Positions 1 to 7,930 of a stretch of DNA of 64,000 bases are shown here, piece after piece (positions within the stretch are counted from its first letter, which is position 1; the number at the start of each line of letters is the position of its first letter). The stretch lies in assembly GCA_031551355.1 (NCBI GenBank), contig JAVBNT010000038.1, positions 20,541-84,540 on the forward strand, in the 5' to 3' direction. The notes under the pieces are model-generated. The model had not been told where the DNA came from, did no database searches, and worked only from the letters and a program-made list of their open reading frames with translations. The translations under genes were made by a program, and so were the position numbers. This DNA is from JAVBNT01 sp031551355 (lineage in GTDB: Bacteria > Vulcanimicrobiota > CADAWZ01).

Positions 1-55
1 GAGAGCAGTAGACTACGCAAAATAAGCGGGTTTTTCTATAAAAATATTTGAGCAA

Positions 56-284
56 GGGGGCTGTCGTGATAACGGCGGCCCCTTTAACATGGAATAAAAG
101 ATAACGATCACCGGGCTGAGCCCGGCAAAACCGGCTTTGGCCGGTTCAAATAGAATTGTAAAAATGGTGAAAAATTAAGAAAAGAATAGCAAAAGGCTAG
201 AAAGCAAGCTATTTTTCGCCATTTTCTGTCGTACTAAGTGGGCCTTTCTAGCCCCACTTAGTACGACAGCCCTTCTTTTATTTT
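56..284 (+). repeat. Dispersed repeat element, copy 1 (about 225 bp)
   Basis: No gene is visible in positions 1-429; most of it is this element. It starts with GGGCTGTCGT followed by TAACGG and GGCCCC. It ends in a hairpin with a perfect 17-bp stem (226-242 pairing with 253-269, CTGTCGTACTAAGTGGG) whose outer strand reads ACGACAGCCC. The two ends are therefore inverted relative to each other. The same structure is found reversed at 36786-37002, with the same end motifs and a hairpin at the same end. The interior is only loosely similar between copies. No transposase is encoded. It could be a MITE-like element or a structured RNA; its position upstream of spoVS may be incidental. Confidence 0.7.
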
Positions 285-429
285 GTTTTTTATATAATGC
301 CGTAATATTTTTTTGCTCACAAGGAAATTGTTGCATTTTTGTCAAATATTATTTCCGTAAGCATATTTTTGAAAAAAATATTTTTTGGTTTTTTTCTGCA
401 AGCAAATTTTGATAGGGGGGGAAGTTTGT

Positions 430-690
430 ATGGAGGTGCTAAAAGTTTCAGCAAAATCTAATCCAAATTCAGTTGCGGGGGCTCTGGCCGGAGTTTTAAG
501 AGAACGCGGTGTTGCGGAAATTCAGGCTGTTGGAGCAGGGGCTATCAATCAGGCTGTAAAGGCGATTGCGATAGCCAGAGGTTTTGTTGCCCCGTCAGGC
601 ATGGATCTCGTGTGTGTGCCGGCGTTTACTGAAATATCTATAAATGGTGATGAGCGTACGGCTATTCGCCTTATTGTTGAACCCAGATAG
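430..690 (+). CDS. spoVS: Stage V sporulation protein S (SpoVS)
   Basis: The protein has 86 residues, exactly the usual length of SpoVS, and the family's conserved run (VSAKSNPNSVAGALAGVLRE, then AVGAGAINQAVKAIAIARGF) fills nearly all of it. SpoVS is a small Alba-like protein needed for spore coat and cortex steps in Bacillus, and it also occurs in non-spore-formers where its role is less clear. I chose the ATG at 430 because a GGGGGG-rich ribosome site lies just upstream; a longer TTG start at 385 would add an unconserved tail. It is monocistronic, with a possible terminator after it. No other clear sporulation gene lies nearby except GerMN at 6.3 kb, so its presence does not prove spore formation. 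Confidence 0.93.
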   Translation: MEVLKVSAKSNPNSVAGALAGVLRERGVAEIQAVGAGAINQAVKAIAIARGFVAPSGMDLVCVPAFTEISINGDERTAIRLIVEPR

Positions 691-699
691 ATTGATTTA

Positions 700-854
700 A
701 AAGCTGCGTCATAGTATAGTTGTTTATATTTGAGTTTTTGTAGATTTTATTGATGCTTACATATAGTTTAATATTTTTTGTTAAATTATAAATAAAATTC
801 AACAAAATAACATCTATTTTGAAGAACTGATATGACGCGGCTTTCTTTTTTTTC
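700..854 (+). terminator. Long-loop inverted repeat followed by T-tract
   Basis: Thirteen bases at 700-712 (AAAGCTGCGTCAT) pair with 832-844 (ATGACGCGGCTTT) with one G-T wobble, and the second arm runs into a T-tract. The loop is AT-rich and about 119 nt long. This could be the transcription end of spoVS or a leader structure for the PHP gene that starts at 893. The long loop makes a simple intrinsic terminator uncertain. Confidence 0.4.
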
Positions 855-892
855 TTTTAATTATTTTCTATTTTTGATCCGGAGGATCTTGT

Positions 893-1729
893 ATGCTTGT
901 CGATTTGCATACCCATACCAGAGCATCTGACGGTATATTCTCAATACGTGAACTGCTGGATTATGCAAGAAAAAGCTCGGTAAAAGTTTTGGCCGTTACG
1001 GATCATGATTGTGTTAAAGCCTTTTCCGATACTGAAAGTATCGGACTTTTCAGTGATATTATGCTTATAAAAGGTATAGAGTTCGGCTGTATAATGGACG
1101 GGCTTGATGTACATATACTTGCTTATAATATTGATATAGAAGACGCTTCTTTGTTGAAAAAATTGGACATGCTGGCTTTTAACAGAGTGGAGCGCACCAG
1201 AGAAATGTTGTCAAAATTGGCCGCTTTGGGAATTGAGATTCCGTATGAGGAAGTTGCCGCTGAGTCCGAACATATAAAAGGCCGGCTCCATCTTGCACGT
1301 TTGATGGTGAAAAAAGGTTTCGTCAGTGATGAAAACAGTGCTTTTTCAAAATATTTGGGCATAGGTGCCCCGGCATATGTTCCCAGAAAATCCCTGTCTG
1401 TAGAAGAGTCCATAGAACTTATTGCTTCCGTTGGCGGTGTCTCTGTTCTTGCTCATCCTTTTGTCAGCCTTGTTTCCGAGGATATGATTGATAGAATTAT
1501 TGGCTATGGTATCAACGGCATTGAGGTTTATTATCCGGAACATAACGGGCTTCAGAGAGATTTTTTAAAGAATAAGGCACTAGCCAATTCATTGCTGGTT
1601 ACCGGGGGGTCGGATTTTCATGGTTTCCGTAATGGAAATTTGATGCCTCTGGGCATGCGTGATTATCCCGACTTCTTATTTTCGGATTTTATGGATAAAA
1701 TTCAAAAAACTTCTTTACGGAGGAATTGA
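893..1729 (+). CDS. PHP-domain phosphoesterase (RNase AM/TrpH-like)
   Basis: The 278-residue protein has the PHP metal-binding pattern: HTH with a downstream Asp at residues 6-13, DHD near 37-39, a Glu near 63 and His near 74, an AHP motif near 188, and GGSDFHG near 259. The COG0613 group includes E. coli RNase AM (YciV), which removes 5'-phosphates from 3',5'-bisphosphonucleotides and trims short RNAs. Full length and all metal ligands look intact, so it is probably active and cytoplasmic. The ATG at 893 follows CCGGAGGATC. It is followed after 3 nt by a small gene of unknown function, so the two are probably co-transcribed. The exact substrate cannot be read from sequence. Confidence 0.85.
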   Translation: MLVDLHTHTRASDGIFSIRELLDYARKSSVKVLAVTDHDCVKAFSDTESIGLFSDIMLIKGIEFGCIMDGLDVHILAYNIDIEDASLLKKLDMLAFNRVERTREMLSKLAALGIEIPYEEVAAESEHIKGRLHLARLMVKKGFVSDENSAFSKYLGIGAPAYVPRKSLSVEESIELIASVGGVSVLAHPFVSLVSEDMIDRIIGYGINGIEVYYPEHNGLQRDFLKNKALANSLLVTGGSDFHGFRNGNLMPLGMRDYPDFLFSDFMDKIQKTSLRRN

Positions 1730-1732
1730 TCC

Positions 1733-2068
1733 TTGCTGATTAAAGGGGAGCTTGATTTTTCAGAGATTGAATATTGCCGGACAAGAAGAATACTTTGGCA
1801 TGCCAATCACTATTCATTTATAGCTGTTATTTCCAGATTAAAACATTCACAGGCAAGGCTTGTTTCCATAACATCCTCTTTCGTTGGCGAAGAAGTTTTG
1901 TTTGACTATTATTTTGAACTTAATGACAAGAGCTGTATCGTCAGAATTATCTCGGAAAATCTGAGGATTGACTCTATTTTGCCCTTTTTCAGTGAAGCTG
2001 CTTTGCTTGAAAAAGAAATTTCCGCTAATTTTAAGGTTGTTTTTACCGGTAATTTTGATGATGACTAG
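1733..2068 (+). CDS. Hypothetical protein, 111 aa
   Basis: I do not recognise this protein. It starts with TTG at 1733, and the choice is supported by GGAGG at 1719-1723, which overlaps the end of the PHP gene. It has no signal peptide or membrane segment. The composition is that of a small soluble alpha/beta protein (YSFIAVISRL early, VVFTGNF at the end). Tight spacing on both sides suggests an operon from 893 to the TPR gene. The coding frame is believable from spacing and ribosome site, but the function is unknown. Confidence 0.65.
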   Translation: MLIKGELDFSEIEYCRTRRILWHANHYSFIAVISRLKHSQARLVSITSSFVGEEVLFDYYFELNDKSCIVRIISENLRIDSILPFFSEAALLEKEISANFKVVFTGNFDDD

Positions 2069-2102
2069 GGACTGTTAAAACATATAAGGAAGGAACTTAT
2101 TT

Positions 2103-3116
2103 ATGCGTACACCGGTAATTTTTCTTTTGTTTGTGTTTATAATACTTTTTACGGCAGATGCTTTTGCCCAGCAATCCGTGTCAGCAAGAAACCGCTATAA
2201 AGTGGCAAAAAATATGTTCTCTTCAGGACGCTATCAGGAGGCGGAAAAAGAACTTACCGAGTCATTGAAGCTTGACGGCAGATATTCCGATGCTTTGTTT
2301 TTGATGGGACTTACAAAGTGGCAGCTTAAAGAGTATGATGAGTCGGTTAAATATTTGGAGCAGGTTATACGCCAGGAACCGAAGTTTTTTACAGCCAGAC
2401 TTTATCTGGCTACGGTCTGTCTTGAAAAAAATGACCTGTCGAGGGCAGAGGAACAGGCCAAGTTTTATATGACTAACGCTACATCCGACCCTAACGGTTA
2501 TTATGCCATGGGCGTTATCAGTTATAAGAAAGGCGATTTGCCTAAATCGCTTGAATTTTGGGACAAGGCCATTTCACTTGATAAAAATCACGCTTCAAGT
2601 TATTATAATAAAGCCCTTGTTTTATATTTGCAGGGAAAGACCCAGGAATCTATTGCTTCTATTGACAAGGCTTTGGCGGTTAAAACTGCGAACCTTAACT
2701 TGTACCGTTTTTCCAAGGCCTGTATAAATTATTTCTCAGGCGATAAAGATGAGGCAATAAAAGAATTCAGCTATTTGTCTGAGTTGATTCCTTCCACTGT
2801 TATTGGTTTGACGTCAGCTTCCATGCTGGCATTGCACGAATCCCGCTGGCAGGATGCTATTAATAAGGCTGATGATGCTTTGTCAATAGATCCGCTCTTT
2901 CAGAAAGCTTTGGAAGTCAAGGCGGCCGCTCTTGAGAACAGTGGTGATATCGGCGGTGCAGTGACCTGTCTTGAAACTATTGTAAAAAATGATCCTAATC
3001 AGAAGTATGTGAGTGAAAAACTGGCATCATTGAAGATCAGGGGTAATGAAAAGACGGAAGAGACCGAAAAGACTGAAAATACTGAGAATACTGAGAATAC
3101 TGAAGAAAGTAACTGA
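2103..3116 (+). CDS. Secreted TPR-repeat protein
   Basis: A signal peptide (hydrophobic core from residue 5, Ala-rich end near residue 22, TADAFA before QQ) precedes a chain of tetratricopeptide repeats covering roughly residues 28-310; units such as YSDALFLMGLTKWQLKEYDE and SYYNKALVLYLQGKTQES are easily seen. TPR proteins are protein-interaction scaffolds; this one should sit outside the cytoplasm, perhaps membrane-tethered by an uncleaved signal. The C-terminus is a low-complexity tail built from repeats of TEKTEN/TENTEN, reflecting a short tandem DNA repeat near 3055-3105 that may vary in copy number. Partner proteins are unknown. Confidence 0.85.
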   Translation: MRTPVIFLLFVFIILFTADAFAQQSVSARNRYKVAKNMFSSGRYQEAEKELTESLKLDGRYSDALFLMGLTKWQLKEYDESVKYLEQVIRQEPKFFTARLYLATVCLEKNDLSRAEEQAKFYMTNATSDPNGYYAMGVISYKKGDLPKSLEFWDKAISLDKNHASSYYNKALVLYLQGKTQESIASIDKALAVKTANLNLYRFSKACINYFSGDKDEAIKEFSYLSELIPSTVIGLTSASMLALHESRWQDAINKADDALSIDPLFQKALEVKAAALENSGDIGGAVTCLETIVKNDPNQKYVSEKLASLKIRGNEKTEETEKTENTENTENTEESN

Positions 3117-3174
3117 CTTCAGTGTCAAAAAACAGTTTAATATTTTTTATATTAACTGCAATTAGGAGTTGTTT

Positions 3175-3783
3175 ATGGAGAAGGCTGCTACTTTAAAATT
3201 GGCTGAGCTTGCGGATGAAGAGCTTGTTGCAATGGCCAGGGACATGAGTTATGAGGCTTTTGAAGCCCTTACTTACCGTTATGAAAGACCAATTTATAAT
3301 TTGGCTTTCAGGATAACAAGAAACAAGGAAAACGCTGAAGAGGTTATGCAGGACACTTTTATGAGCGTTTTCAAAAATTTAAAGGACTTCAGACAACAGG
3401 CATCATTTAAAACCTGGATCTATAAGGTCGCAACAAATTTTGCGCTGATGAAACTTAGAAAAGGCAAACGCTACAATGAGATTCTAACTGATGAGCCTAC
3501 CGCTTCGCAAAGCGAGGAATTTCCTCAAACCGTATCTTACTGGTTTTCTAATCCGGAAGAAATTTATGAGAAAACCGAACTTACCGATCTTATAAAAAGG
3601 GCTGTCAGTGAACTTCCCGATATTTACCGTACTGCCTTTTTGCTGAGAGATATTGAAGGGTTCTCAAATCAGGAAACAGCGGAGATTATGAATATATCCG
3701 TTCCCGCAGTTAAATCGCGCATCTTAAGAGCCAGACTGCAAATGAGAGAGTCTTTGACTAATTATATAAAGGAAAGAGCGTAA
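3175..3783 (+). CDS. ECF-family RNA polymerase sigma factor (RpoE-like)
   Basis: The 202-residue protein has sigma region 2 (about residues 20-85, with YERPIYNLAFRITRNKENAE and the DTFMSVFKNLKDF segment) and sigma region 4 (about 140-195, ending in the SVPAVKSRILRARLQMRESL helix-turn-helix). These are the two domains of group 4 sigma factors. I chose the ATG at 3175, behind TAGGAG, rather than a TTG six bases earlier. The next gene overlaps its stop codon by one base (TAATG), as is usual for anti-sigma partners. Its regulon cannot be deduced; I saw no obvious autoregulatory promoter. Confidence 0.92.
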   Translation: MEKAATLKLAELADEELVAMARDMSYEAFEALTYRYERPIYNLAFRITRNKENAEEVMQDTFMSVFKNLKDFRQQASFKTWIYKVATNFALMKLRKGKRYNEILTDEPTASQSEEFPQTVSYWFSNPEEIYEKTELTDLIKRAVSELPDIYRTAFLLRDIEGFSNQETAEIMNISVPAVKSRILRARLQMRESLTNYIKERA

Positions 3784-4070
3784 TGAGTAATTTTTATTGT
3801 AAATACCAGAGGGATATTATAATTGATTGTTCTGTAGAAGAAGAGCCCAAATGTTCATGCGCTTCTTTCAATCTTGAGTCCAAGAAATGTAGTGATTGCG
3901 TGCATATTATCTCTACTGTCCAAACAACTGTTAAACTTTGCAGAGACTATGATTATGATTTGGATGCCGAGGAAAATTGTGATGATATAAAGACTAGAGT
4001 CAGGGAGAATGTTTTTAAATTTTTGCTCGAGGAACAGCTTGCACAGAAACAAGGCATTGATGAACTTTAA
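3783..4070 (+). CDS. Cys-rich small protein, candidate anti-sigma factor
   Basis: This 95-residue protein has eight cysteines, including CSC near residues 24-26 and CSDC near 36-39 followed by VHII, so it probably binds a metal or uses thiols. It overlaps the sigma-factor stop codon by one base, the arrangement expected for an anti-sigma gene. It does not show the standard HxxxCxxC zinc-finger signature of ZAS anti-sigma proteins and has no membrane segment. It could be a soluble, thiol-responsive sigma partner, or an unrelated zinc protein. The function is inferred from context only. Confidence 0.6.
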   Translation: MSNFYCKYQRDIIIDCSVEEEPKCSCASFNLESKKCSDCVHIISTVQTTVKLCRDYDYDLDAEENCDDIKTRVRENVFKFLLEEQLAQKQGIDEL

Positions 4071-4094
4071 TATTTGCAACAAGGAGGCATTGGA

Positions 4095-5261
4095 ATGATT
4101 TCTCAGAGAGTAAAGACATTGGAGGAGAGCATAACTCTTGCTATAACGGCCAGGGCTAAGGCGATGAAAAGTGCAGGAGAAGATGTTATTCTTATGGCTT
4201 CGGGTGAGCCTGATTACGATACTCCGGAGCATATAAAGGCAGCGGCCATAGATGCTATTCATTGCGGTTTTACAAAATATACGGCAACATCGGGGATTGA
4301 TGAGCTGAAAGAACTTATCTGCAATAAACTGTCCGTAGAAAACAGTCTCCAGTATAACAAGTCCGATGTAATCGTTACTGTTGGCGGTAAACAGGCTTTG
4401 TTCAATGTCTTCCAGTCTATTCTGGATCCGGGAGATCAAGTTATTGTGATCGCTCCTTACTGGGTGAGTTATTTGGAACAGGTTAAATTGGCCGGCGGTG
4501 TTCCCGTCCTTTTATATACGAAAGAGAATTCGTTTGATATTGCGGATCTTGAAAAACTGATAACACCAAGAACAAAGGCGTTAATCCTTAACAGTCCGTC
4601 AAATCCTTCCGGACATATAATTTCCCGGGAGCTGCTTAAGGGTATTGCGGAGCTTTCGGTTAAGAAGAACTTTTATGTTATTTCCGATGAGGTCTATGAG
4701 AAATTTGTATATGACGGCAATACGTCTGTTTCTGTGGCAACTTTGGGCGAGGAAATAAAAAACAAAACAATATTGATCAATGCTTTTTCCAAAACTTACT
4801 CTATGACCGGATGGAGAGTTGGATATTGTGCCGCCTCAAGGGAAATTATAAAATCAATGGGATTAATCCAGGATCATCAGACTTCAAACGTATGCTCTAT
4901 TGCCCAGAAAGCGGCTGTGGCGGCACTTAAGGGATCGCAGAAACCAGTTGAGGAGATGATTGCCCAGTTTGCGGTCAGAAGGGATTATATGGTAAAGCGC
5001 CTGACTGGAATTAAGGGTATAAAGTGCCTAAATCCTATGGGAGCTTTTTATGTGTTTCCTGATGTCTCGGGCCTTTATAACAAAGAAATCCCTTCGTCCA
5101 TGGAGTTTTCCAGGCGTTTGCTGGAAGAAGAGAAGCTTGCCGTTATACCTGGAATCGGGTTTGGCTATGACACTCATATAAGGCTTACATACTCCACCGG
5201 CCTTGAGGATATTAAAAAAGGACTGGACAGATTCGAGTCCTTTATCAGTAATCACTTTTAG
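4095..5261 (+). CDS. Class I/II aminotransferase, aspartate aminotransferase type
   Basis: The 388-residue protein has the fold-type I PLP enzyme pattern: the N-terminal ASGEPDYDTP loop, NSPSNPSG (PLP phosphate and substrate contacts), SDEVYEKF, and the Schiff-base lysine in NAFSKTYSMTGWRVGY. These motifs match the aspartate/aromatic aminotransferase subgroup Igamma, which moves the amino group of aspartate to 2-oxoglutarate. The start at 4095 follows AAGGAGG; an upstream TTG would add seven residues. Length is normal. Prephenate or other amino donors are possible. It lies downstream of the sigma operon and may share its transcript; a hairpin at 5426 ends the unit. Confidence 0.9.
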   Translation: MISQRVKTLEESITLAITARAKAMKSAGEDVILMASGEPDYDTPEHIKAAAIDAIHCGFTKYTATSGIDELKELICNKLSVENSLQYNKSDVIVTVGGKQALFNVFQSILDPGDQVIVIAPYWVSYLEQVKLAGGVPVLLYTKENSFDIADLEKLITPRTKALILNSPSNPSGHIISRELLKGIAELSVKKNFYVISDEVYEKFVYDGNTSVSVATLGEEIKNKTILINAFSKTYSMTGWRVGYCAASREIIKSMGLIQDHQTSNVCSIAQKAAVAALKGSQKPVEEMIAQFAVRRDYMVKRLTGIKGIKCLNPMGAFYVFPDVSGLYNKEIPSSMEFSRRLLEEEKLAVIPGIGFGYDTHIRLTYSTGLEDIKKGLDRFESFISNHF

Positions 5262-5287
5262 GCTAATTTGATTGTTAAAAAACTTGT

Positions 5288-5462
5288 CTCTCAGAGTTCA
5301 CAGAGATAATATTGAAAAGATATTACCGGTAATGCGTAGGCGCGTGTTTCCCCGCAAAATAATTTTTCTAATTTTTCTCTGTGTTCTCCAATTCTCTGTG
5401 AGGGATTTTTCATTGCTTAATAAAAAAGCTGCCTTGTTAAGGAAAAAAGGCGGCTCCATTTT
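5288..5462. terminator. Convergent intergenic region with bidirectional terminator
   Basis: The gap between two convergent genes has no believable gene. At 5427-5455 AGCTGCCTT pairs with AAGGCGGCT; A-runs lie before it and T-runs after it, so it can end transcription from both sides. Upstream, 5288-5402 is an imperfect palindrome built from CACAGAGA and TCTCTGTG words. Confidence 0.7.
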
Positions 5463-5484
5463 TTAATTAAGCCTGATAGCTTAA

Positions 5485-6342
5485 TTAATCTTCTTCTTCA
5501 TATGCTCCGTCGAGTATGAGCTTTGTCTGTTCATAATCCTGCGGAGATATTATTATTGATGTAATCCACTTTGTCGATGAAAGAGCCCACTGTATCGTTG
5601 CTGTTTCCGGAGCTAATTTTTTTCTTGCGACTATTCTTTGTGATAGAGAGGTGTTTTTAAGGCTTTCCTCAATAGTTCCGCAGGCAATTACTCCCAACCC
5701 TCTTCTTCCGACTGCTTCAGCCAAAGACTCCATCTGTCTGAAATTAAGAACACTGTAGTCTATTACTATAAAATCGAAATTTCCGTTTGTCAGAACATTA
5801 TTGACAATTTTTGCCATTGAATCCTTATGGGCATCCTTGATGTATACACCAATATATTTTGTTTTGCCGTCTTTTTTGAGCTTATAGAATGCGTCCATCA
5901 TTCCGTTGGTCTGCAGTTGTGAAACCTCGGAAACCTCATCAATTATGACACAGTCAATAAAGTTGGTGTTGAGATTTTTTATGCTTTTTTGAAACAGTCC
6001 GATAAAATCGCCTGAATTGTTGGCATAATTCGTTTTCCAGCGTGTGCTAAGCATGCATTTTTGTTTGGTTGATGGACCTATGTTTTCAGAAACAAAGGCT
6101 TCACTGCCTTCTGCAAACGGTGACGTGTCTATAAAATTGGCCCCTCTTGAAATGGCATAAAGGAAGGCCTGTTTATGTTCCTGTTTGAGGCCTGATGTGT
6201 TTATTGAAATGACTCCCAGCTTTCTGCCGGTGTTGCCAAGGCGCCTAGAGTCTATTTCAGATGCATCTGCTCCGGCTGTTGCCGTTATAATTGATGCCAA
6301 AAATATGATTATAAATAGTTTATGGCTGCAGTACTTTTTCAT
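5485..6342 (-). CDS. Exported aldo/keto-reductase-like protein lacking catalytic residues
   Basis: The 285-residue protein has a signal peptide (core FIIIFLASIITA, cleavage near residue 25) and then an aldo/keto reductase barrel (RRLGNTGRKLGVISINTSGL, RGANFIDTSPFAEGSE, and TIQWALSSTKWITSIIIS near the end). The usual AKR tetrad is Asp-Tyr-Lys-His. Here Asp72 remains, but the Tyr position is Ala77, the Lys position reads STRW, and the His position is Asp in CVIIDE. Export and loss of catalysis suggest a binding or structural role. I used the ATG at 6342, with GGAG six bases upstream. It overlaps the upstream GerMN gene by 23 bases, so the two are translationally linked. Confidence 0.8.
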   Translation of the reverse strand: MKKYCSHKLFIIIFLASIITATAGADASEIDSRRLGNTGRKLGVISINTSGLKQEHKQAFLYAISRGANFIDTSPFAEGSEAFVSENIGPSTKQKCMLSTRWKTNYANNSGDFIGLFQKSIKNLNTNFIDCVIIDEVSEVSQLQTNGMMDAFYKLKKDGKTKYIGVYIKDAHKDSMAKIVNNVLTNGNFDFIVIDYSVLNFRQMESLAEAVGRRGLGVIACGTIEESLKNTSLSQRIVARKKLAPETATIQWALSSTKWITSIIISPQDYEQTKLILDGAYEEED

Positions 6343-6880
6343 TGTCTCCATCCACCGATATTATTATTTTTTTGTTTCCCGCTCCGGGCAGGCTCTTCAG
6401 TGTATTTTCTATCTGTGATCTGCGCTGCATCATTTCACAGCTTCCGCCGCCGTCATTTATTGCTTTGTTGAAGTCGACTACGATCTTTTTTTCGTCAATT
6501 GTTATTGACTGAAGCTTAGTTTCAGAAGGCAGCGTTGTGTAATATCCACTTTTCTTCTCTTTTTCGTTCGGGCCTTCTATCAGCATGGAGATTGCTTTTT
6601 CAGCAACTTCACGTTCACTGTTGCCTTCGACTTTTATTTCCAGAGGGTAAGTTTTTTCCGGAGACATTAAGTCGGGATCTTCTTTGTTTGATGCATAGAA
6701 AACAGCAATGGAACTTTGTGATGAAATGCTGATCGGAGGCTGTTTTTGTGTGCTGTGACGTGAGTCTGTTTTTGTCTCTGTCGGCACCGAGTGCTGCAAC
6801 TGAGATTTGTTTACATTGTATCCTGTGCATCCGCTTATAAAAAGAATTGATGATAATATACATAAAAATAAATTTTTCAT
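6320..6880 (-). CDS. GerMN-domain lipoprotein
   Basis: The 186-residue protein begins with a lipoprotein signal ending in FISGC, so it is lipidated at Cys18. After a polar linker comes a GerMN domain (about residues 52-180): SIAVFYASNKED, EREVAEKAISMLIEGP, VDFNKAINDGGGS and a final IIISVDG. GerMN domains occur in the Bacillus spore germination protein GerM and in lipoproteins such as LpqB. The start at 6880 is preceded by AGGTGGG; the longer reading frame to 6925 lacks a signal. It is the middle gene of a three-gene minus-strand unit with the membrane protein at 6932 and the AKR-like protein. Confidence 0.87.
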   Translation of the reverse strand: MKNLFLCILSSILFISGCTGYNVNKSQLQHSVPTETKTDSRHSTQKQPPISISSQSSIAVFYASNKEDPDLMSPEKTYPLEIKVEGNSEREVAEKAISMLIEGPNEKEKKSGYYTTLPSETKLQSITIDEKKIVVDFNKAINDGGGSCEMMQRRSQIENTLKSLPGAGNKKIIISVDGDNEKVLQP

Positions 6881-6931
6881 AAAACCCACCTGTTTTAGAA
6901 TAACTTTTTTAAACGGCATAGCCATACCTGT

Positions 6932-7513
6932 TTAAATAGAACCTAACCTGCCGCTGTCGCCCTTCTTTTTCATGTGTAAATCAATACTTTCTTCTGCAAC
7001 TCTTTTGAGATTTTTCTCGATAAAACTTATTAAAAAATCTACGTTTTCAAGGCTTGAGTAAAATGAAATGGTATCGACTGTTCCTGAAGACGGTAAGATC
7101 TGCCCTTTCGGTGTTTTTTTTACCAGTGCCTCAAGTGTTACCATATACTCTTTTTGTTTGATAAAAAGAACGTTTTTACTTCTTGTTATAATGGAGCCCA
7201 TTCTATCCCATTTATACTCTTTTTTATTGCCGTCGGTTAATATTTCCAATCCCCAGTCATGTGCCACAATCGTTTCGTTTTTGAACCTGTTTTCAAAGTT
7301 TTTTCTGGCCGGTATGAAATTAACTAAAATTACGGCGCATGCGCCCAGAATTAACAGACTCCAGAGCAAAAGTTTTGGTGAAGTGAATATAAGAATAATA
7401 GCTACTATCAAAAGTATTACCGAAACGACTATTGCAATCTTCATTCCCTGAATCATTTGCCTGTTTTCCGGAACATCATAAGTATAGAAACTTTTGATGG
7501 GCATTTTGTTCAT
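6932..7513 (-). CDS. Membrane protein with two TM helices, YcxB-like
   Basis: The 193-residue protein has two adjacent hydrophobic helices (about residues 25-45 and 48-68: IAIVVSVILLIVAIILIFT, then LLLWSLLILGACAVILVNF) followed by a soluble C-terminal domain. That domain carries a WDRMGSIITRSKNVLFIKQ segment like the YcxB-type PH-like domain (compare the gene at 23478, with IRWDEIAGFEESEDYLFFI). The family has no firm function; the domain probably lies on the cytoplasmic face. It is the first gene of the GerMN/AKR-like unit. An AGAGGA lies 11 bases before the start. Confidence 0.65.
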   Translation of the reverse strand: MNKMPIKSFYTYDVPENRQMIQGMKIAIVVSVILLIVAIILIFTSPKLLLWSLLILGACAVILVNFIPARKNFENRFKNETIVAHDWGLEILTDGNKKEYKWDRMGSIITRSKNVLFIKQKEYMVTLEALVKKTPKGQILPSSGTVDTISFYSSLENVDFLISFIEKNLKRVAEESIDLHMKKKGDSGRLGSI

Positions 7514-7705
7514 AAACGTTGGTATCCTCTCACGTTGTTATTTAAGTTATCTTCTATAAGATAATATAACATATTTGCTGATATTTTTTCAACAAGTGTC
7601 TTGTTATTATCATTATTTTATTAAAAAATCAGAAGGTTTTTTTCTGCATGGAGTAAAAACTCTAAATATAATAATTTGATAATTATATGGAGATTCCTTT
7701 AAAAG

Positions 7706-7906
7706 ATGATAGTCAATCTTAACGGCAATAAACATTATTTTGCTGCTGCTCCAACAGTGCAGGAGCTCCTGACTTCGGGTTTGGCGGAATATTCGGTTAT
7801 GGCTGTTGTGCTGAATGGAAATGTCGTCAGGGACAGTGACTATCCGCAGATATTCTTGTCGGACGGAGATTCCGTTGAATTGATCCCGTTTATCTCCGGC
7901 GGTTAA
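7706..7906 (+). CDS. ThiS/MoaD-like sulfur carrier protein
   Basis: The 66-residue beta-grasp protein ends in ISGG, the di-glycine tail that sulfur-carrier proteins use as a thiocarboxylate. Its pattern (MIVNLNG, TVQELL, VMAVVLNGNVV, LSDGDSVELIPFISGG) is that of ThiS, which donates sulfur for the thiazole of thiamine. No ThiF, ThiG or ThiH gene is nearby. Instead it leads an operon with an MFS exporter, a radical SAM/SPASM enzyme and an M16 peptidase, so it may serve a different sulfur transfer there. Thiamine synthesis with partners elsewhere remains possible. Confidence 0.88.
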   Translation: MIVNLNGNKHYFAAAPTVQELLTSGLAEYSVMAVVLNGNVVRDSDYPQIFLSDGDSVELIPFISGG

Positions 7907-7930
7907 CTTATAATTTAAGGTGCTTTATTT

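Noticed and set aside
5272..5466. 64-codon open frame after the aminotransferase
   Set aside because: It overlaps a palindrome and a bidirectional terminator, has no ribosome site and no recognisable product.
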